This document shows positions 9,375-19,293 of a DNA stretch of 64,000 bases, piece by piece (positions within the stretch are counted from its first letter, which is position 1; each line of letters starts with the position of its first letter). Below the pieces are notes generated by a model that worked only from the letters and a program-made list of their open reading frames with translations, searched no databases and was not told the DNA's origin. The DNA comes from Nitrospirales bacterium. Lineage in GTDB: Bacteria; Nitrospirota; Nitrospiria; Nitrospirales; UBA8639. The DNA lies in NCBI GenBank assembly GCA_021604005.1, contig BQIV01000005.1:62001-126000 (forward strand). Reading direction: 5' to 3'. Both the position numbers and the translations under genes were made by a program.

Positions 9375-10571
9375 CTACACCTTCCCCACCCGTTGACGAG
9401 CAACACTGAGCAACACCCCAATAGCCATGAGGCTTGTGACTAACGAAGACCCGCCATAACTGACAAAGGGCAACGTCAACCCTTTCGTCGGCAACAACCC
9501 GCTCACGACTCCAGCATTCATCAGCACTTGAATGCCAAGGAGCAGCGTCACGCCAAGCGCCAGATACCGCCCAAACATGTCCGGGGCTTGAGCCGCCACT
9601 CGAAAGCCTTTCAGAAGCAAGACGATAAATAACCCGAGAAAACAGACGGTGCCCACGAACCCTAGCTCCTCTCCAATAAGGGCCAAGACAAAGTCCGTAT
9701 GGGCTTCAGGAAGGAACCCGCGTTTTTGCCCTCCTAACCCCAACCCTTGACCAAACACCCCCCCATTGCTAAAGGCTAAAAACGATTGAAGCAGTTGATG
9801 ACCCGCACCTAAAGGGTCGGCCTCTGGATGTAAAAAGCTGCTCAACCGTTCTAATCGCTCGGGAGAGCGGGCAATCAGCCACACGGATGGGGGAATGACC
9901 ATCAACGCCATCATCGCGAGATGGAGAACGCGCGCACCAGCAATATACAACATACCAAACAACACCAGGCCCAACACGACCGGAGTTCCAAAGTCTTCAA
10001 AAACCAGGAGGAGACTGAACAGTCCAACCACGCAAACGGGTTGCAAGAGTCCATTTTGCCATTTCGTCATTCGATGTTCGGCTTTGGATACATACTGCGC
10101 TAAGTACAGCACCACGACCAGCTTACTCAATTCTCCAGGTTGCATCGAAAACCATGACAGATGAATCCATCGACGCGCCCCGTTATTCTCCACACCCGCA
10201 ACCAGCACAACTCCCAACAGCGCGAGACACCCGAGTAAAAGCCTGGGAATATATGGCTGAATGACGGTGTAATCGATTCGAGCAATGAAGAACAGTGCGC
10301 TAAACCCTATCGCCAGCCAGATGGCTTGACGAAGAAAGAATAAGGTTGTGGATGACTCAAATCGCACATTGGCGGTATACCCGCTCGCACTGAACACGGC
10401 AATCAGACCACCAAGCGCTAACACGATTGTCACGCCAAGAATGACCCCATCGAGTGAACGGAAAAACGTCGCCCGGTGTGGATGATCAAATAACCCAGCC
10501 CAACTCGGCGCCATGGTTGATAAGTTTTTTTTACGAAAGACGACTGATCCCATGATATGCACAACCTTCAC
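9375..10571 (-). CDS. ftsW: Peptidoglycan polymerase FtsW (SEDS family)
   Basis: SEDS glycosyltransferase that polymerises lipid II at the division septum together with its class B PBP (ftsI in this cluster). The 398 aa contain about ten membrane helices. Family landmarks are RIDYTVIQPYIPRLLL, GARRWIHLSWFSMQPGELSKL, TDFVLALIGEELGFVGT and, near the end, GLTLPFVSYGGSSLVTS. The GTG start at 10571 overlaps the murD stop as GTGA, giving translational coupling. A later ATG at 10553 is possible, since the cytoplasmic N terminus is long and divergent. Confidence 0.96.
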   Translation of the reverse strand: MKVVHIMGSVVFRKKNLSTMAPSWAGLFDHPHRATFFRSLDGVILGVTIVLALGGLIAVFSASGYTANVRFESSTTLFFLRQAIWLAIGFSALFFIARIDYTVIQPYIPRLLLGCLALLGVVLVAGVENNGARRWIHLSWFSMQPGELSKLVVVLYLAQYVSKAEHRMTKWQNGLLQPVCVVGLFSLLLVFEDFGTPVVLGLVLFGMLYIAGARVLHLAMMALMVIPPSVWLIARSPERLERLSSFLHPEADPLGAGHQLLQSFLAFSNGGVFGQGLGLGGQKRGFLPEAHTDFVLALIGEELGFVGTVCFLGLFIVLLLKGFRVAAQAPDMFGRYLALGVTLLLGIQVLMNAGVVSGLLPTKGLTLPFVSYGGSSLVTSLMAIGVLLSVARQRVGKV

Positions 10572-12019
10572 GACAACTCGTGAACCAGTCTTTTGAATTC
10601 CTTGCCACGATGATCATAATTTTTGAACATATCGAAGCTGGAACATGCAGGGGAAAATAAGACAACATCACCAGGATTCGCCCGTTGTCCAGCGCAGGCA
10701 ATCGCCTCTGCGAGACTCTCAACCGCAATCATCGGCCTGACGTCGTTCAAAGAACGCATAATGCGCTGAGCCGCTTCACCGATAACAATCACGGCTTTGA
10801 CGTTTCGTTGAATGAGGTCGTGGAGTTGCGCGAAGTCTCCGCCTTTATCTTTCCCCCCAATGATCAAGAGAATCGGCTCATCGAAACTCGCAAGCGCCTT
10901 CTTGGTTGCATCGACGTTCGTCCCTTTCGAATCGTTGTAATATTTGACATCACAATGATCGCGAACAAACTCCAGAACATGTTCGGCCCCATAAAATGAA
11001 CCAAGGACTTGCCGGATATTTTCAAGCGAACATTGGCACAACAAGCCGACGGCCGCAGCGGCAAGGACATTGGCCAAGTTATGATCGCCCCGCAGCGCAA
11101 TGTGCCCTCGTTCCGCGACGGTATAGTCCACACCATCCATCCGTGCCCTGACAGCCGTTCCTTCCAACCACACCCCAGCCGTCAGTGAATGACACAGACT
11201 ACACGTCACAACCGAAGAGGGAAGTGAATCGGCTCGCGCCGCAATAAGCGGATCATCCATATTGACCACGGCAAAATCTTTAGCCGTTTGATTGGTGAAC
11301 ATCTTCCATTTCGCCTCTTGATATTCATCAAACGAAGCGTGACGATCGAGATGATCCGGCGTCACATTCAAGATCACTGCAATCCGGGGATGGAAGCGTT
11401 GGATCGTCTCGAGTTGAAAGCTTGACACTTCGACGACCGCATAATCATACGGCCATTCGGACGATATTCGCCCCTCTTCCTTAGCCGACAGATGCGCCAA
11501 GACGGCTTCAGACAACGGTATCCCCAAGTTCCCTCCAACAAAAGTCTTTTTGCCATTGGCCTGTAACAGTTCCCCGATCAATCGTACGGTGGTACTCTTC
11601 CCGTTTGTTCCAGTTACAGAAATAATGGGAATATCGACAAACCAACAGGCCAACTCCAGTTCTCCTATAATGGGGATATGCTGTTGCCGAGCCGGAACTA
11701 ACGCCTCATGACTGACTGGCACACCAGGACTGAGCACAATCCAATCGACTTGCTCCAAGGCTGCCTTCCATGATTTCCCGGCGACGTAAGGAATCGACTC
11801 TTGAGTCAACGTCGAGATCGGTGAATGGAGGACGGCTTCTTCCTGTTCATCAACAACCGTCACATGAGCCCCAATCGCCTTCAACAAACGTGCGGCAGCT
11901 AGCCCGCTCTTCCCCATTCCGATCACCGTCACAGCTTTCCCGTGAAGGTTAGGACATTCCGAATTTATGGTCTGATTGAAGGGAGACATCGTCGGTGCAT
12001 ATTCCAAGGTCGCTACCAT
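10568..12019 (-). CDS. murD: UDP-N-acetylmuramoylalanine--D-glutamate ligase MurD
   Basis: Cytoplasmic ligase adding D-Glu to UDP-MurNAc-L-Ala. The N-terminal Rossmann-like domain has AVTVIGMGKSGLAAARLL, the ATP loop is VTGTNGKSTTVRLIG, and the central domain carries NVTPDHLDRH. The C-terminal domain has YYNDSKGTNVDATKKALA and ILLIIGGKDKGGDF, both diagnostic of MurD. At 483 aa it is slightly long, because the segment before the Rossmann domain is extended by about 25 residues; the ATG at position 11 is an alternative start. It overlaps ftsW by 4 nt and follows mraY by 9 nt. Confidence 0.96.
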   Translation of the reverse strand: MVATLEYAPTMSPFNQTINSECPNLHGKAVTVIGMGKSGLAAARLLKAIGAHVTVVDEQEEAVLHSPISTLTQESIPYVAGKSWKAALEQVDWIVLSPGVPVSHEALVPARQQHIPIIGELELACWFVDIPIISVTGTNGKSTTVRLIGELLQANGKKTFVGGNLGIPLSEAVLAHLSAKEEGRISSEWPYDYAVVEVSSFQLETIQRFHPRIAVILNVTPDHLDRHASFDEYQEAKWKMFTNQTAKDFAVVNMDDPLIAARADSLPSSVVTCSLCHSLTAGVWLEGTAVRARMDGVDYTVAERGHIALRGDHNLANVLAAAAVGLLCQCSLENIRQVLGSFYGAEHVLEFVRDHCDVKYYNDSKGTNVDATKKALASFDEPILLIIGGKDKGGDFAQLHDLIQRNVKAVIVIGEAAQRIMRSLNDVRPMIAVESLAEAIACAGQRANPGDVVLFSPACSSFDMFKNYDHRGKEFKRLVHELS

Positions 12020-12028
12020 ACAAAAATA

Positions 12029-13105
12029 CTAACGAAGCTTTAAGGTACTGACGCTCAAGAGCCCTAAAATAATCGCAATAATCCATAGCCGCACGACCAC
12101 TTTCGGTTCTTCCCAGCCTTTCATCTCGAAGTGATGATGCAGTGGGGCCATGAGAAATATACGTTTGCCACGTGATTTAAAGGACAGCACTTGAAAGATA
12201 ACCGACACCGCTTCCATGACAAACACACCACCTACAATTAAGAGTAACAATTCGTGCTTGCACACCACGGCCACGGTTCCCAAGGCCGACCCAAGCGGCA
12301 AGGAACCCACATCACCCATAAAGACCGAAGCGGGATAGGTATTAAACCAAAGAAAACCCAGACTCGACCCCACAATCGAGGCGGTCAATACGGATAATTC
12401 TCCGGCCCCTTCGATATGGGGAATCAACAGATAGTCGGCTATCAACTTATTGCCCACAGCCCAGGCCACAATAGTATAGGCCATAGCCGCAATGACGGTT
12501 GGCCCGATGGCCAGCCCATCAAGCCCATCAGTCAAATTGACGGCATTTGAACATCCGACAATCACAAATATGGCAAACGGCACATAGAACAGACCAAGAT
12601 CCGGTGTGAAATTTTTAAAGAACGGGACACTCAATTGCGTCGAATAGCCTGGGGAATAATAAAAAAACATGGCAATCGCCAACGCCACGGCTCCTTGGCA
12701 CGCCAATTTCTGTACTGCGGTAAGTCCTTGCGAACGGCCTCGAAGAATCTTGATATAGTCGTCAACAAATCCAATCAATCCAAATCCGACGATGGCTAAC
12801 AAGACCAGCCAAATATAGAGATTCCTGACATCAGCCCACAGCAATGTGGTCAAGAGTACCGAAAAAATAATCAGCACTCCTCCCATGGTCGGCGTTCCGG
12901 TTTTCCCTAAGTGACCGCTGGGCCCGTCATCTCTGACACGTTGACCGATTCCCAATTCTTGGAATTTTTTAATCATGGGCGGCGCAAGCACAAAGGCAAT
13001 CAAAAACGCCGTAATCGCAGCATAAATCATACGAAAACTTAAATACCGAAATACGTTGAAGACGGCATATTCTGTGTGCAACGGGTAAAGCCAGAGATAC
13101 AACAT
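12029..13105 (-). CDS. mraY: Phospho-N-acetylmuramoyl-pentapeptide-transferase MraY
   Basis: Ten-helix integral membrane enzyme transferring phospho-MurNAc-pentapeptide to undecaprenyl phosphate, giving lipid I. The protein is 358 aa. The motifs DDGPSGHLGKTGTPTMGG, IGFVDDYIKI with the Asp-Asp pair, NAVNLTDGLDGLAIG with the catalytic aspartates, FMGDVGSLPLG and APLHHHFEMKGW are all clear. ATG start at 13105. It sits between murF and murD as expected; the 128 nt towards murF contain a repeat-bearing stretch described separately. Confidence 0.97.
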   Translation of the reverse strand: MLYLWLYPLHTEYAVFNVFRYLSFRMIYAAITAFLIAFVLAPPMIKKFQELGIGQRVRDDGPSGHLGKTGTPTMGGVLIIFSVLLTTLLWADVRNLYIWLVLLAIVGFGLIGFVDDYIKILRGRSQGLTAVQKLACQGAVALAIAMFFYYSPGYSTQLSVPFFKNFTPDLGLFYVPFAIFVIVGCSNAVNLTDGLDGLAIGPTVIAAMAYTIVAWAVGNKLIADYLLIPHIEGAGELSVLTASIVGSSLGFLWFNTYPASVFMGDVGSLPLGSALGTVAVVCKHELLLLIVGGVFVMEAVSVIFQVLSFKSRGKRIFLMAPLHHHFEMKGWEEPKVVVRLWIIAIILGLLSVSTLKLR

Positions 13106-13147
13106 AATTGACGCCTAACAAAAACTTCGAAATAATCTATATGTATT

Positions 13148-13211
13148 CGAGATACGCTTCATGCTTGTGCGCCAAAGCGCTACAGCGCGCAGGCACGAGT
13201 AACGAGATACG
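13148..13211. repeat. Short dispersed repeat unit (CGAGATACG pair) between murF and mraY
   Basis: The murF-mraY spacer contains CGAGATACG twice in the same orientation (13148-13156 and 13203-13211), bracketing a GC-rich imperfect hairpin formed by TGCGC and GCGCA segments. The same core, CGAGATACG, recurs inside the palindromic element at 26449-26512. I read these as members of one intergenic REP-like family. Whether the element is mobile, a terminator or an mRNA stabiliser cannot be told from this window. Confidence 0.4.
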
Positions 13212-13233
13212 TTTTTTCCTCTACGAACCACGG

Positions 13234-14664
13234 TCACCTTTTCTTTGTCCGCGCCACGAAATCTAAGACGTGCTCCATCTGTACACCGCGAGACGCTTTG
13301 AGCAGCACAACATCCCCGCGACGAACGAGGCCCTGCAACACGGTTGCTGCATCAGAGACCTGCTTGACATCGAAAATGGCCGACGCCGGCATCCCTTCTT
13401 TTCTTGCCCCATCCGCCAGCATCGTTCCGAGTTTTCCGCAGACAATAAGATAGGCAATATCCTTCTTCGCCACATAGCGCCCAACCTCTTCATGAAATGA
13501 AGCTTCGCCTACGCCCAACTCTCGCATTTCCCCCAACACAGCGATCGTGCGATTCCCCCTGGCCAAGTCAACGAGCAAATCGACTCCAGCCTCCATAGAA
13601 GCCGGATTCGCGTTGTAGCAGTCGTATACAAAGGTCACACCACCCACGCGATGAATTTGCGATCGCATCGAAGCCGCACGCATCGTACCGAGCCCTACGG
13701 CAATATCGTTCGCAGCAACCCCCAATGCATGTCCCACGGCCGCGCCTGCTAACGCATTTGAGACATTATGCTGACCGGCCATCCGAAGCTGAACGTGTGT
13801 GGTTCGAGTGCGATGAGGGAGATGCAGACGAAACTGGGCACCCTGACGATTCAACACGACATTGCTTGCTCGCACCTCAGCACGTGGTGAAAATCCAAAT
13901 GACAACATTCGACACCGCACTTGTCGGGTAAAGTCTTTATAATACGCATCATCCGCGTTCAAGACGGCCACGCCATCAGAGGGAAGCGCCGGCAACAGTT
14001 CACCCTTTGCACGAGCCGAGGCATCGATAGTTCCAAAAAATTCAAGATGATCAGGGCCGACATTGGTAATCACGCCAACCGTCGGCCGTGCGATTTCACA
14101 CAATCGAGTGGTTTGTCCCTCTTGATCGACTCCCATTTCTATGACAGCGGCCTTATACCGGTGAGTCATTCGCAACAGGGTATGCGGGACTCCAATTCTA
14201 TTATTAAAGTTACCGTGCGTTTTCATCGTACGCCAACGTGTTGCCAGCACATGACTTACCATTTCCTTGGCGGTTGTTTTCCCATTACTTCCCGTAAGGG
14301 CAATAAGTGGAATCGAAAATCGGCAACGATGATACGAAGCAAGATCTTGATACGCTTTGAGAGAATCATCGACTCCAATCACACACAGTGAAGCGGATGC
14401 ATACGTTCGCTGGCGACGATGAATCCAGGAAGAGATCGACGCCCATGCTGTCTCTGAAATCATTACGCCAACGGCCCCATCCGCAATGGCGCCTTTCACA
14501 AAACGGTGACCGTCAACGTGAGGACCCTTGAGAGCCACAAACAGATCGCCTCGCTTCACCTGACGGGAATCAGTCGTCACGCCTCGAACCCGGGCACGAG
14601 GCGTTGCACACAACACCGTGCCTCCCGTTGCATGAATAATTTCTTCCATAGTGAATGAGGCCAT
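13234..14664 (-). CDS. murF: UDP-MurNAc-tripeptide--D-Ala-D-Ala ligase MurF
   Basis: Cytoplasmic ligase adding the D-Ala-D-Ala dipeptide made by Ddl, which completes the UDP-MurNAc-pentapeptide. The N-terminal domain shows GVTTDSRQVKRGDLFVALKG, the P-loop is ALTGSNGKTTAKEMV, and further landmarks are NFNNRIGVPHTLL, VIEMGVDQEGQTTRL and NVGPDHLEFFG. The C-terminal domain has YDCYNANPASMEAGVDLL and VLGEMRELG. At 476 aa it is normal for the family. ATG start at 14664, 17 nt after the murE stop. Confidence 0.96.
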   Translation of the reverse strand: MASFTMEEIIHATGGTVLCATPRARVRGVTTDSRQVKRGDLFVALKGPHVDGHRFVKGAIADGAVGVMISETAWASISSWIHRRQRTYASASLCVIGVDDSLKAYQDLASYHRCRFSIPLIALTGSNGKTTAKEMVSHVLATRWRTMKTHGNFNNRIGVPHTLLRMTHRYKAAVIEMGVDQEGQTTRLCEIARPTVGVITNVGPDHLEFFGTIDASARAKGELLPALPSDGVAVLNADDAYYKDFTRQVRCRMLSFGFSPRAEVRASNVVLNRQGAQFRLHLPHRTRTTHVQLRMAGQHNVSNALAGAAVGHALGVAANDIAVGLGTMRAASMRSQIHRVGGVTFVYDCYNANPASMEAGVDLLVDLARGNRTIAVLGEMRELGVGEASFHEEVGRYVAKKDIAYLIVCGKLGTMLADGARKEGMPASAIFDVKQVSDAATVLQGLVRRGDVVLLKASRGVQMEHVLDFVARTKKR

Positions 14665-14681
14665 GCAGCCAAAATCCCTTG

Positions 14682-16208
14682 CTACGTCGACCGAACACGT
14701 TGCTGAAGGGCTTCATTGGCGACTTGACGGTCGTCAAAGTCCAATCGATTCGTGCCCACAATTTGATAATCTTCATGTCCCTTTCCGGCAATCAACACAA
14801 TATCGTGTGTCCCTGCCGCAGCGATAGCAGCTTCGATGGCCTCTCGCCGATCAGGGATCATGCGATAGTCAGAGCGCATAGGTTGGGGAATTTGAAAAAT
14901 TCCCGCTTCAATATCCTGCAAAATCTTCATAGGATCTTCCGTACGGGGATTATCGGACGTCAAAATCGCAAGATCACTGTGCCGCACGGCAACTTGTCCC
15001 ATCTTCGGACGTTTCCCGGCATCACGATCCCCGCCACAGCCGAACACTGTAATGACTTTGGTTTTCTTCAATGACTGAGCGGTCAATAAAACACGGAGCA
15101 ATGCATCTTCCGTATGAGCATAATCCACAATCACCGTAAAATCTTGACCACTGTCAATACGCTCAAACCGCCCAGGCACGTTCTTCACCGATGCAATGGC
15201 CGACTCGACGGTATTGAGAGGCATCCCTAATTCCAATCCCACTCCGATTGCCGCCAACACATTGTAGACATTATGCTCTCCAACCAGTTGACTATGGATG
15301 TCCAAGGCTCCATGTGGCGTGCTGACCTGAAACTGTGTGCCATCAATCGAAACGCTGATATCGCATGCCCGAATGTCGGCATCATGTCGAATACCATATG
15401 TCCAGACAGGAGCCTGACAGCGTTTGGCAAGTTTCGCTCCCCACTCATCATCCATATTCACAACCGCTTTCTTGGTATTGGATTTGTATTTTGGCGTTAA
15501 CAATTCAGTGAACAACAGTTGCTTGGCTTCAAAATACGACTCCATATCGCTGTGGAAATCAAGATGGTCTTGCGTTAAATTTGTGAATACCGCCACATCA
15601 AATTCGCATCCTGCCACCCGGCCTAACGCCAGCGCATGCGATGACACTTCTAGAATGGCTGCATCCAGGCCGGCTTGTGTCATGTTCCCTAACAATGCCT
15701 GCAATTGCACCGCGCCGGGCGTGGTATGTGAAGCCGGATACAATGCAGATCCAATAAAATAACCAACCGTTCCAACAACACCGGAACGTTTTCCGGCTTG
15801 TTCAATCAACGCACGAATCAAATGCGTCACCGTTGTTTTTCCATTTGTTCCAGTCACGCCAATCATGTTGAGATGACGAGACGGATCTCCATGAAGCCGC
15901 GACGCTAACACGCCAAGCGCCCGCTTGGAATCCTTGACAATGACCACGGGCGTGGAGACATCATCTGGAGAATCGGCCTTCCCCACGAACTCCTTCGGCA
16001 ACGAATCTTCTACAACAATTCCTGCGGCTCCATTCGCCCACGCTTGGGCCGTAAAGTCATGTCCATCCACCTGCGTACCTTTGACGGCGACAAACACACT
16101 CCCGCGCGTCACATGGCGAGAGTCATCGGTCACATCCAACACTTCCGCATTGAGGTCGCCTGAGGTTTTCAAAGGCTGAATGGGCTGAATGAGTTCGGCA
16201 ATCGTCAT
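14682..16208 (-). CDS. murE: UDP-MurNAc-L-Ala-D-Glu--meso-DAP ligase MurE
   Basis: Cytoplasmic ligase adding the third stem-peptide residue. The P-loop GVTGTNGKTTVTHLIRAL and NLTQDHLDFH are present, and the C-terminal domain carries TSDNPRTEDP. That DNPR motif marks meso-diaminopimelate as substrate, as in Gram-negative walls. The protein is 508 aa. I use the ATG at 16208; a GTG codon immediately before it (16211) could also serve. The gene lies between ftsI and murF with short spacers. Confidence 0.96.
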   Translation of the reverse strand: MTIAELIQPIQPLKTSGDLNAEVLDVTDDSRHVTRGSVFVAVKGTQVDGHDFTAQAWANGAAGIVVEDSLPKEFVGKADSPDDVSTPVVIVKDSKRALGVLASRLHGDPSRHLNMIGVTGTNGKTTVTHLIRALIEQAGKRSGVVGTVGYFIGSALYPASHTTPGAVQLQALLGNMTQAGLDAAILEVSSHALALGRVAGCEFDVAVFTNLTQDHLDFHSDMESYFEAKQLLFTELLTPKYKSNTKKAVVNMDDEWGAKLAKRCQAPVWTYGIRHDADIRACDISVSIDGTQFQVSTPHGALDIHSQLVGEHNVYNVLAAIGVGLELGMPLNTVESAIASVKNVPGRFERIDSGQDFTVIVDYAHTEDALLRVLLTAQSLKKTKVITVFGCGGDRDAGKRPKMGQVAVRHSDLAILTSDNPRTEDPMKILQDIEAGIFQIPQPMRSDYRMIPDRREAIEAAIAAAGTHDIVLIAGKGHEDYQIVGTNRLDFDDRQVANEALQQRVRST

Positions 16209-16225
16209 CACGCTACCGTTTCCAT

Positions 16226-17959
16226 CTAGAACAATCCTGCAACTTTGACGATTCCACCATCTTTCGGCATCACGTTTAATTGACGTAGCGCTTTCCCCGC
16301 GACCTTCCGAAAGACTGGAGCAGCCACTTCCCCGCCATACCCCTTCCCTTCCGGTTCATCAATGACCACAAGAATCGCGAGCCGTGGGTCTTCGGCCGGC
16401 ACAAAGCCGACGAATGATCCGATAGATTTTGTTCGTGAATAGGTTTTTGTTTTTGGATCAACTTTCTGCGAAGTCCCGGTCTTGCCCGCTACCGTATAAT
16501 CGAGAAGCGCCGCATTCTTTCCCGTTCCTTGGGCCACGGCATTCACCAACATCGCCTTCATGGCTTCCGATGTTTCATATGAAATTGGATTGCGGCGTAT
16601 TTCCACCTGCTGATTCACAACAACATTTCCTCGTACATCCTCCACCTGCGACACGACATAGGGACGAAGCAGTGAGCCGCCGTTCGCCACAGCCGACATA
16701 GCCGTCAACAACTGAATTGGCGTAACACTGACGCTTTGGCCGATAGCTAGCGATGAGAGCGTTCGTGAATCCCATTTATCGATAGGCAATAATTTCCCCA
16801 AGGATTCTCCAGGCAGATCAATTTCCGTTCGTTCACCAAAACCGAATGCCTTCAAACTTTCATAGACATTGGCTCTTCCTAAATTATTCGCAACTTTCAC
16901 CATGCCAATATTACTGGAATGCTGAATCACTCCTCCAAGCGTCATCCAGCCATGTTTTCCGATATCATGCATTTTGGTCCCCGCAATAGGCATCACGCCG
17001 TCGCCACAATAGATCAACTCATCCGGGCTCGACTTCTGTTGTTCAATGGCCGCCGCGGCAACCATCACCTTTAACGTCGACCCAGGCTCATATGGATCCG
17101 TCACGGCTCGATTGACATAGTGATCGTTGGGCCAATCTTGATAATGATTCGGATCAAATGTTGGACGAAGCGCCCATGCGAGCATGGCTCCGGTTCTGGG
17201 ATCCATGACGAGCACCCCTCCACGTTTGGCCTTCGTACGGTTCATCGCGTCATCCAACTCTTCCTCGACAATGTATTGAATCACTTCATCAATCGTGAGG
17301 GTGACACGGTAGCCCTCATGGAGCCGCCGCCCAACATCATGCACCAAGGCAATTCGGCCTTTCGAGGCATCACGTTGAAACCGGATCACCTCTTTCTGTC
17401 CACGCAAATAGGCGTCGAATCGCCACTCCACCCCCTCTAACCCCTGACTATCTTTCCCGGCAATTCCCAGCAAGTGCGCCAGAGCCGTGCCTTTGGGGTA
17501 AAATCGATGCGATTCCATTGTTACGGTAATGCCAGGTAACGCTAATGCCTGAACCGACTTCGCTTCTTCGTCTGTCAACTTGCGTTTTAATTGAATACGT
17601 GTCTTCTTTTTTTGCAGTTTTCGCTCCAGGGAAGACACGGACATATCCAAGATAGGGGCAAGCGCCCGCGCCACGTGCCCACGGTCATGCAGATCGGCTG
17701 ACTGCGCATACACGGATGGCACTTTGACATTGATCGCATAGGTACTCCCGTTACGATCGACAATAAGCCCTCGACTTCCCGTCACTTCAACATTTTCAAA
17801 ATGTTGGCCATGAGCCTGTAGGGCTCCTTCATTGGCCTGAATCACTTGTAGAAAAAACAGACGGGAAAAAATCACGACAAAACCGGCCAACAATCCAAAG
17901 CACACAATAGCCGTACGAAATCGACAGACGTGATTCACATGTGTGGGATTCGGGTTCAT
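16226..17959 (-). CDS. ftsI: Penicillin-binding protein FtsI (class B, PBP3-type)
   Basis: Division-specific D,D-transpeptidase, partner of FtsW. A single N-terminal membrane helix (IVCFGLLAGFVVIFSRLFFL) precedes a pedestal domain with GSRGLIVDRNG, then the transpeptidase domain. Its catalytic motifs are visible: SxxK in DPYEPGSTLKV, SxN in IQHSSNIGMV, and KTG in VAGKTGTSQKVD. The ATG at 17959 has an AAGGA ribosome site 7 nt upstream and is preferred over a TTG two codons earlier. No PASTA repeat is seen at the C terminus. It follows ftsL by about 18 nt. Confidence 0.96.
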   Translation of the reverse strand: MNPNPTHVNHVCRFRTAIVCFGLLAGFVVIFSRLFFLQVIQANEGALQAHGQHFENVEVTGSRGLIVDRNGSTYAINVKVPSVYAQSADLHDRGHVARALAPILDMSVSSLERKLQKKKTRIQLKRKLTDEEAKSVQALALPGITVTMESHRFYPKGTALAHLLGIAGKDSQGLEGVEWRFDAYLRGQKEVIRFQRDASKGRIALVHDVGRRLHEGYRVTLTIDEVIQYIVEEELDDAMNRTKAKRGGVLVMDPRTGAMLAWALRPTFDPNHYQDWPNDHYVNRAVTDPYEPGSTLKVMVAAAAIEQQKSSPDELIYCGDGVMPIAGTKMHDIGKHGWMTLGGVIQHSSNIGMVKVANNLGRANVYESLKAFGFGERTEIDLPGESLGKLLPIDKWDSRTLSSLAIGQSVSVTPIQLLTAMSAVANGGSLLRPYVVSQVEDVRGNVVVNQQVEIRRNPISYETSEAMKAMLVNAVAQGTGKNAALLDYTVAGKTGTSQKVDPKTKTYSRTKSIGSFVGFVPAEDPRLAILVVIDEPEGKGYGGEVAAPVFRKVAGKALRQLNVMPKDGGIVKVAGLF

Positions 17960-17977
17960 GAGCAATCCTTCAGATCT

Positions 17978-18304
17978 TTAATAACTATGCGCCACCTGCA
18001 ACGCCTTGTGGGGCGAAGAGGCTATTCCCGCCATAGCCGTTTCCGAAGCCACCATCACAATTTGACCCGGTTCAGGCATCTTCAATTGAAAGCGGTCCTT
18101 TGCCGCTTTCGCGATCTTCTGAGGAGCCGTAAGTTGCGAGAGTTGTAATTGCAAGGCTTCCTGCCGATGTTGCAAGGCGAGTTCTTGCTGCTTTAATTTT
18201 TCTATATCGTGTCCAACTCGAAGGAGATCAACCCGCATCCACACGTAAAGCAGACCAATGGCGCCAAAGAACAGCACCATCATGGTAAAGCCGCTTCGCT
18301 TCAT
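17978..18304 (-). CDS. ftsL: Cell division protein FtsL
   Basis: Small bitopic divisome protein of 108 aa that forms the FtsQLB complex. One membrane helix near the N terminus (MVLFFGAIGLLYVWMRV) is followed by a heptad-rich coiled coil (DIEKLKQQELALQHRQEALQ). Sequence conservation in this family is low, so the call rests on topology, size and the strictly conserved position between rsmH and ftsI. Its ATG overlaps the rsmH stop as ATGA, indicating coupled translation. Confidence 0.88.
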   Translation of the reverse strand: MKRSGFTMMVLFFGAIGLLYVWMRVDLLRVGHDIEKLKQQELALQHRQEALQLQLSQLTAPQKIAKAAKDRFQLKMPEPGQIVMVASETAMAGIASSPHKALQVAHSY

Positions 18305-19254
18305 CCTGACCTTTCGCCCGTCACACGTTCAGCCACTCGAAGTTTGGCACTGCGCGACCGTGGATTTCGCCGCTGTTCCTCGCGCGTGGGTGTCAGAGGT
18401 TTCTTGGTCAGGAGGGAGAGGAGCGGGGAAGGTTTTGCCGATAACTCACGAAACGTGTGCTTGACGATTCTATCCTCTAAGGAATGAAAAGCAATCACAC
18501 ACAATCGTCCGCCAGGACCTAGAAGCGAACTCGCATCACGCAGGACATCAGCCAATCCATCCAATTCTCCATTCACGGCTATGCGAAGAGCCTGAAAGGT
18601 TCGCGTGGCATAGTGAAGTCGTCCTCGCCGAGCTGGTATGGGAATCGCTCTCCGAATGATTTCAGATAGCCGGCTCGTGGTTGTAATCGGCTCTTGCCGT
18701 TCCTCGACAATGGCACGAGCGATTCGCTTCGCAAATCGCTCCTCACCGTATTCACGAAGAATACGCTCTAAGGCCTTTTCCGATATATGGAGGAGAAATT
18801 CCGCAGCAGTCGGCCCCGTCGACTGATCCATTCGCATATCCAAAGGACCATCTTTCATAAAGCTGAACCCTCGTTCGGCTTGTGACAATTGAGGAGAGGA
18901 AACTCCAAGGTCAAACACAATGCCGTCGACATGTGTGAATCCGGCCTCCTCAGCTATGGCTTTCAGCGACGTAAAGTTCCCATGCCGAAGCTCTACACGC
19001 TCATGATAGGGCGCAAGGACCTGATGAGCCTGAGCGATTGCTTCCGCATCACGGTCTATACCTAGCAATCTACCACTTGGGGCACTTTCCTGAAGGAGCA
19101 TTTCTGCCATCCCACTCATCCCCAACGTGCAATCAATATATGACTTTCCTTGATCAGGAGAAATCCAGTAAAGTACTTCATTTAAAAGGACTGCTACGTG
19201 ACTATGCCTAAAATCCAAGCAATTTTCAGTTTTTCCACTTTCATCTTTTAACAT
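18301..19254 (-). CDS. rsmH: 16S rRNA (cytosine(1402)-N(4))-methyltransferase RsmH
   Basis: SAM-dependent methyltransferase (MraW) modifying C1402 of 16S rRNA near the ribosomal P site. The N terminus has HVAVLLNEVLYWI, then the SAM motif IDCTLGMSGMAEMLL, LLGIDRDAEAIAQA, GIVFDLGVSSPQLSQAERGF and GPLDMRMD. At 317 aa it has the family length, and the C-terminal region NPRSRSAKLRVAER is typical. It is the first gene of the division cluster here. Upstream, where mraZ would be expected, there is none; the consensus promoter lies about 40 nt before its ATG. Confidence 0.97.
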   Translation of the reverse strand: MLKDESGKTENCLDFRHSHVAVLLNEVLYWISPDQGKSYIDCTLGMSGMAEMLLQESAPSGRLLGIDRDAEAIAQAHQVLAPYHERVELRHGNFTSLKAIAEEAGFTHVDGIVFDLGVSSPQLSQAERGFSFMKDGPLDMRMDQSTGPTAAEFLLHISEKALERILREYGEERFAKRIARAIVEERQEPITTTSRLSEIIRRAIPIPARRGRLHYATRTFQALRIAVNGELDGLADVLRDASSLLGPGGRLCVIAFHSLEDRIVKHTFRELSAKPSPLLSLLTKKPLTPTREEQRRNPRSRSAKLRVAERVTGERSG

Positions 19255-19293
19255 AAACTTTCACCCAATTCACGACACTTATCATCACAACGC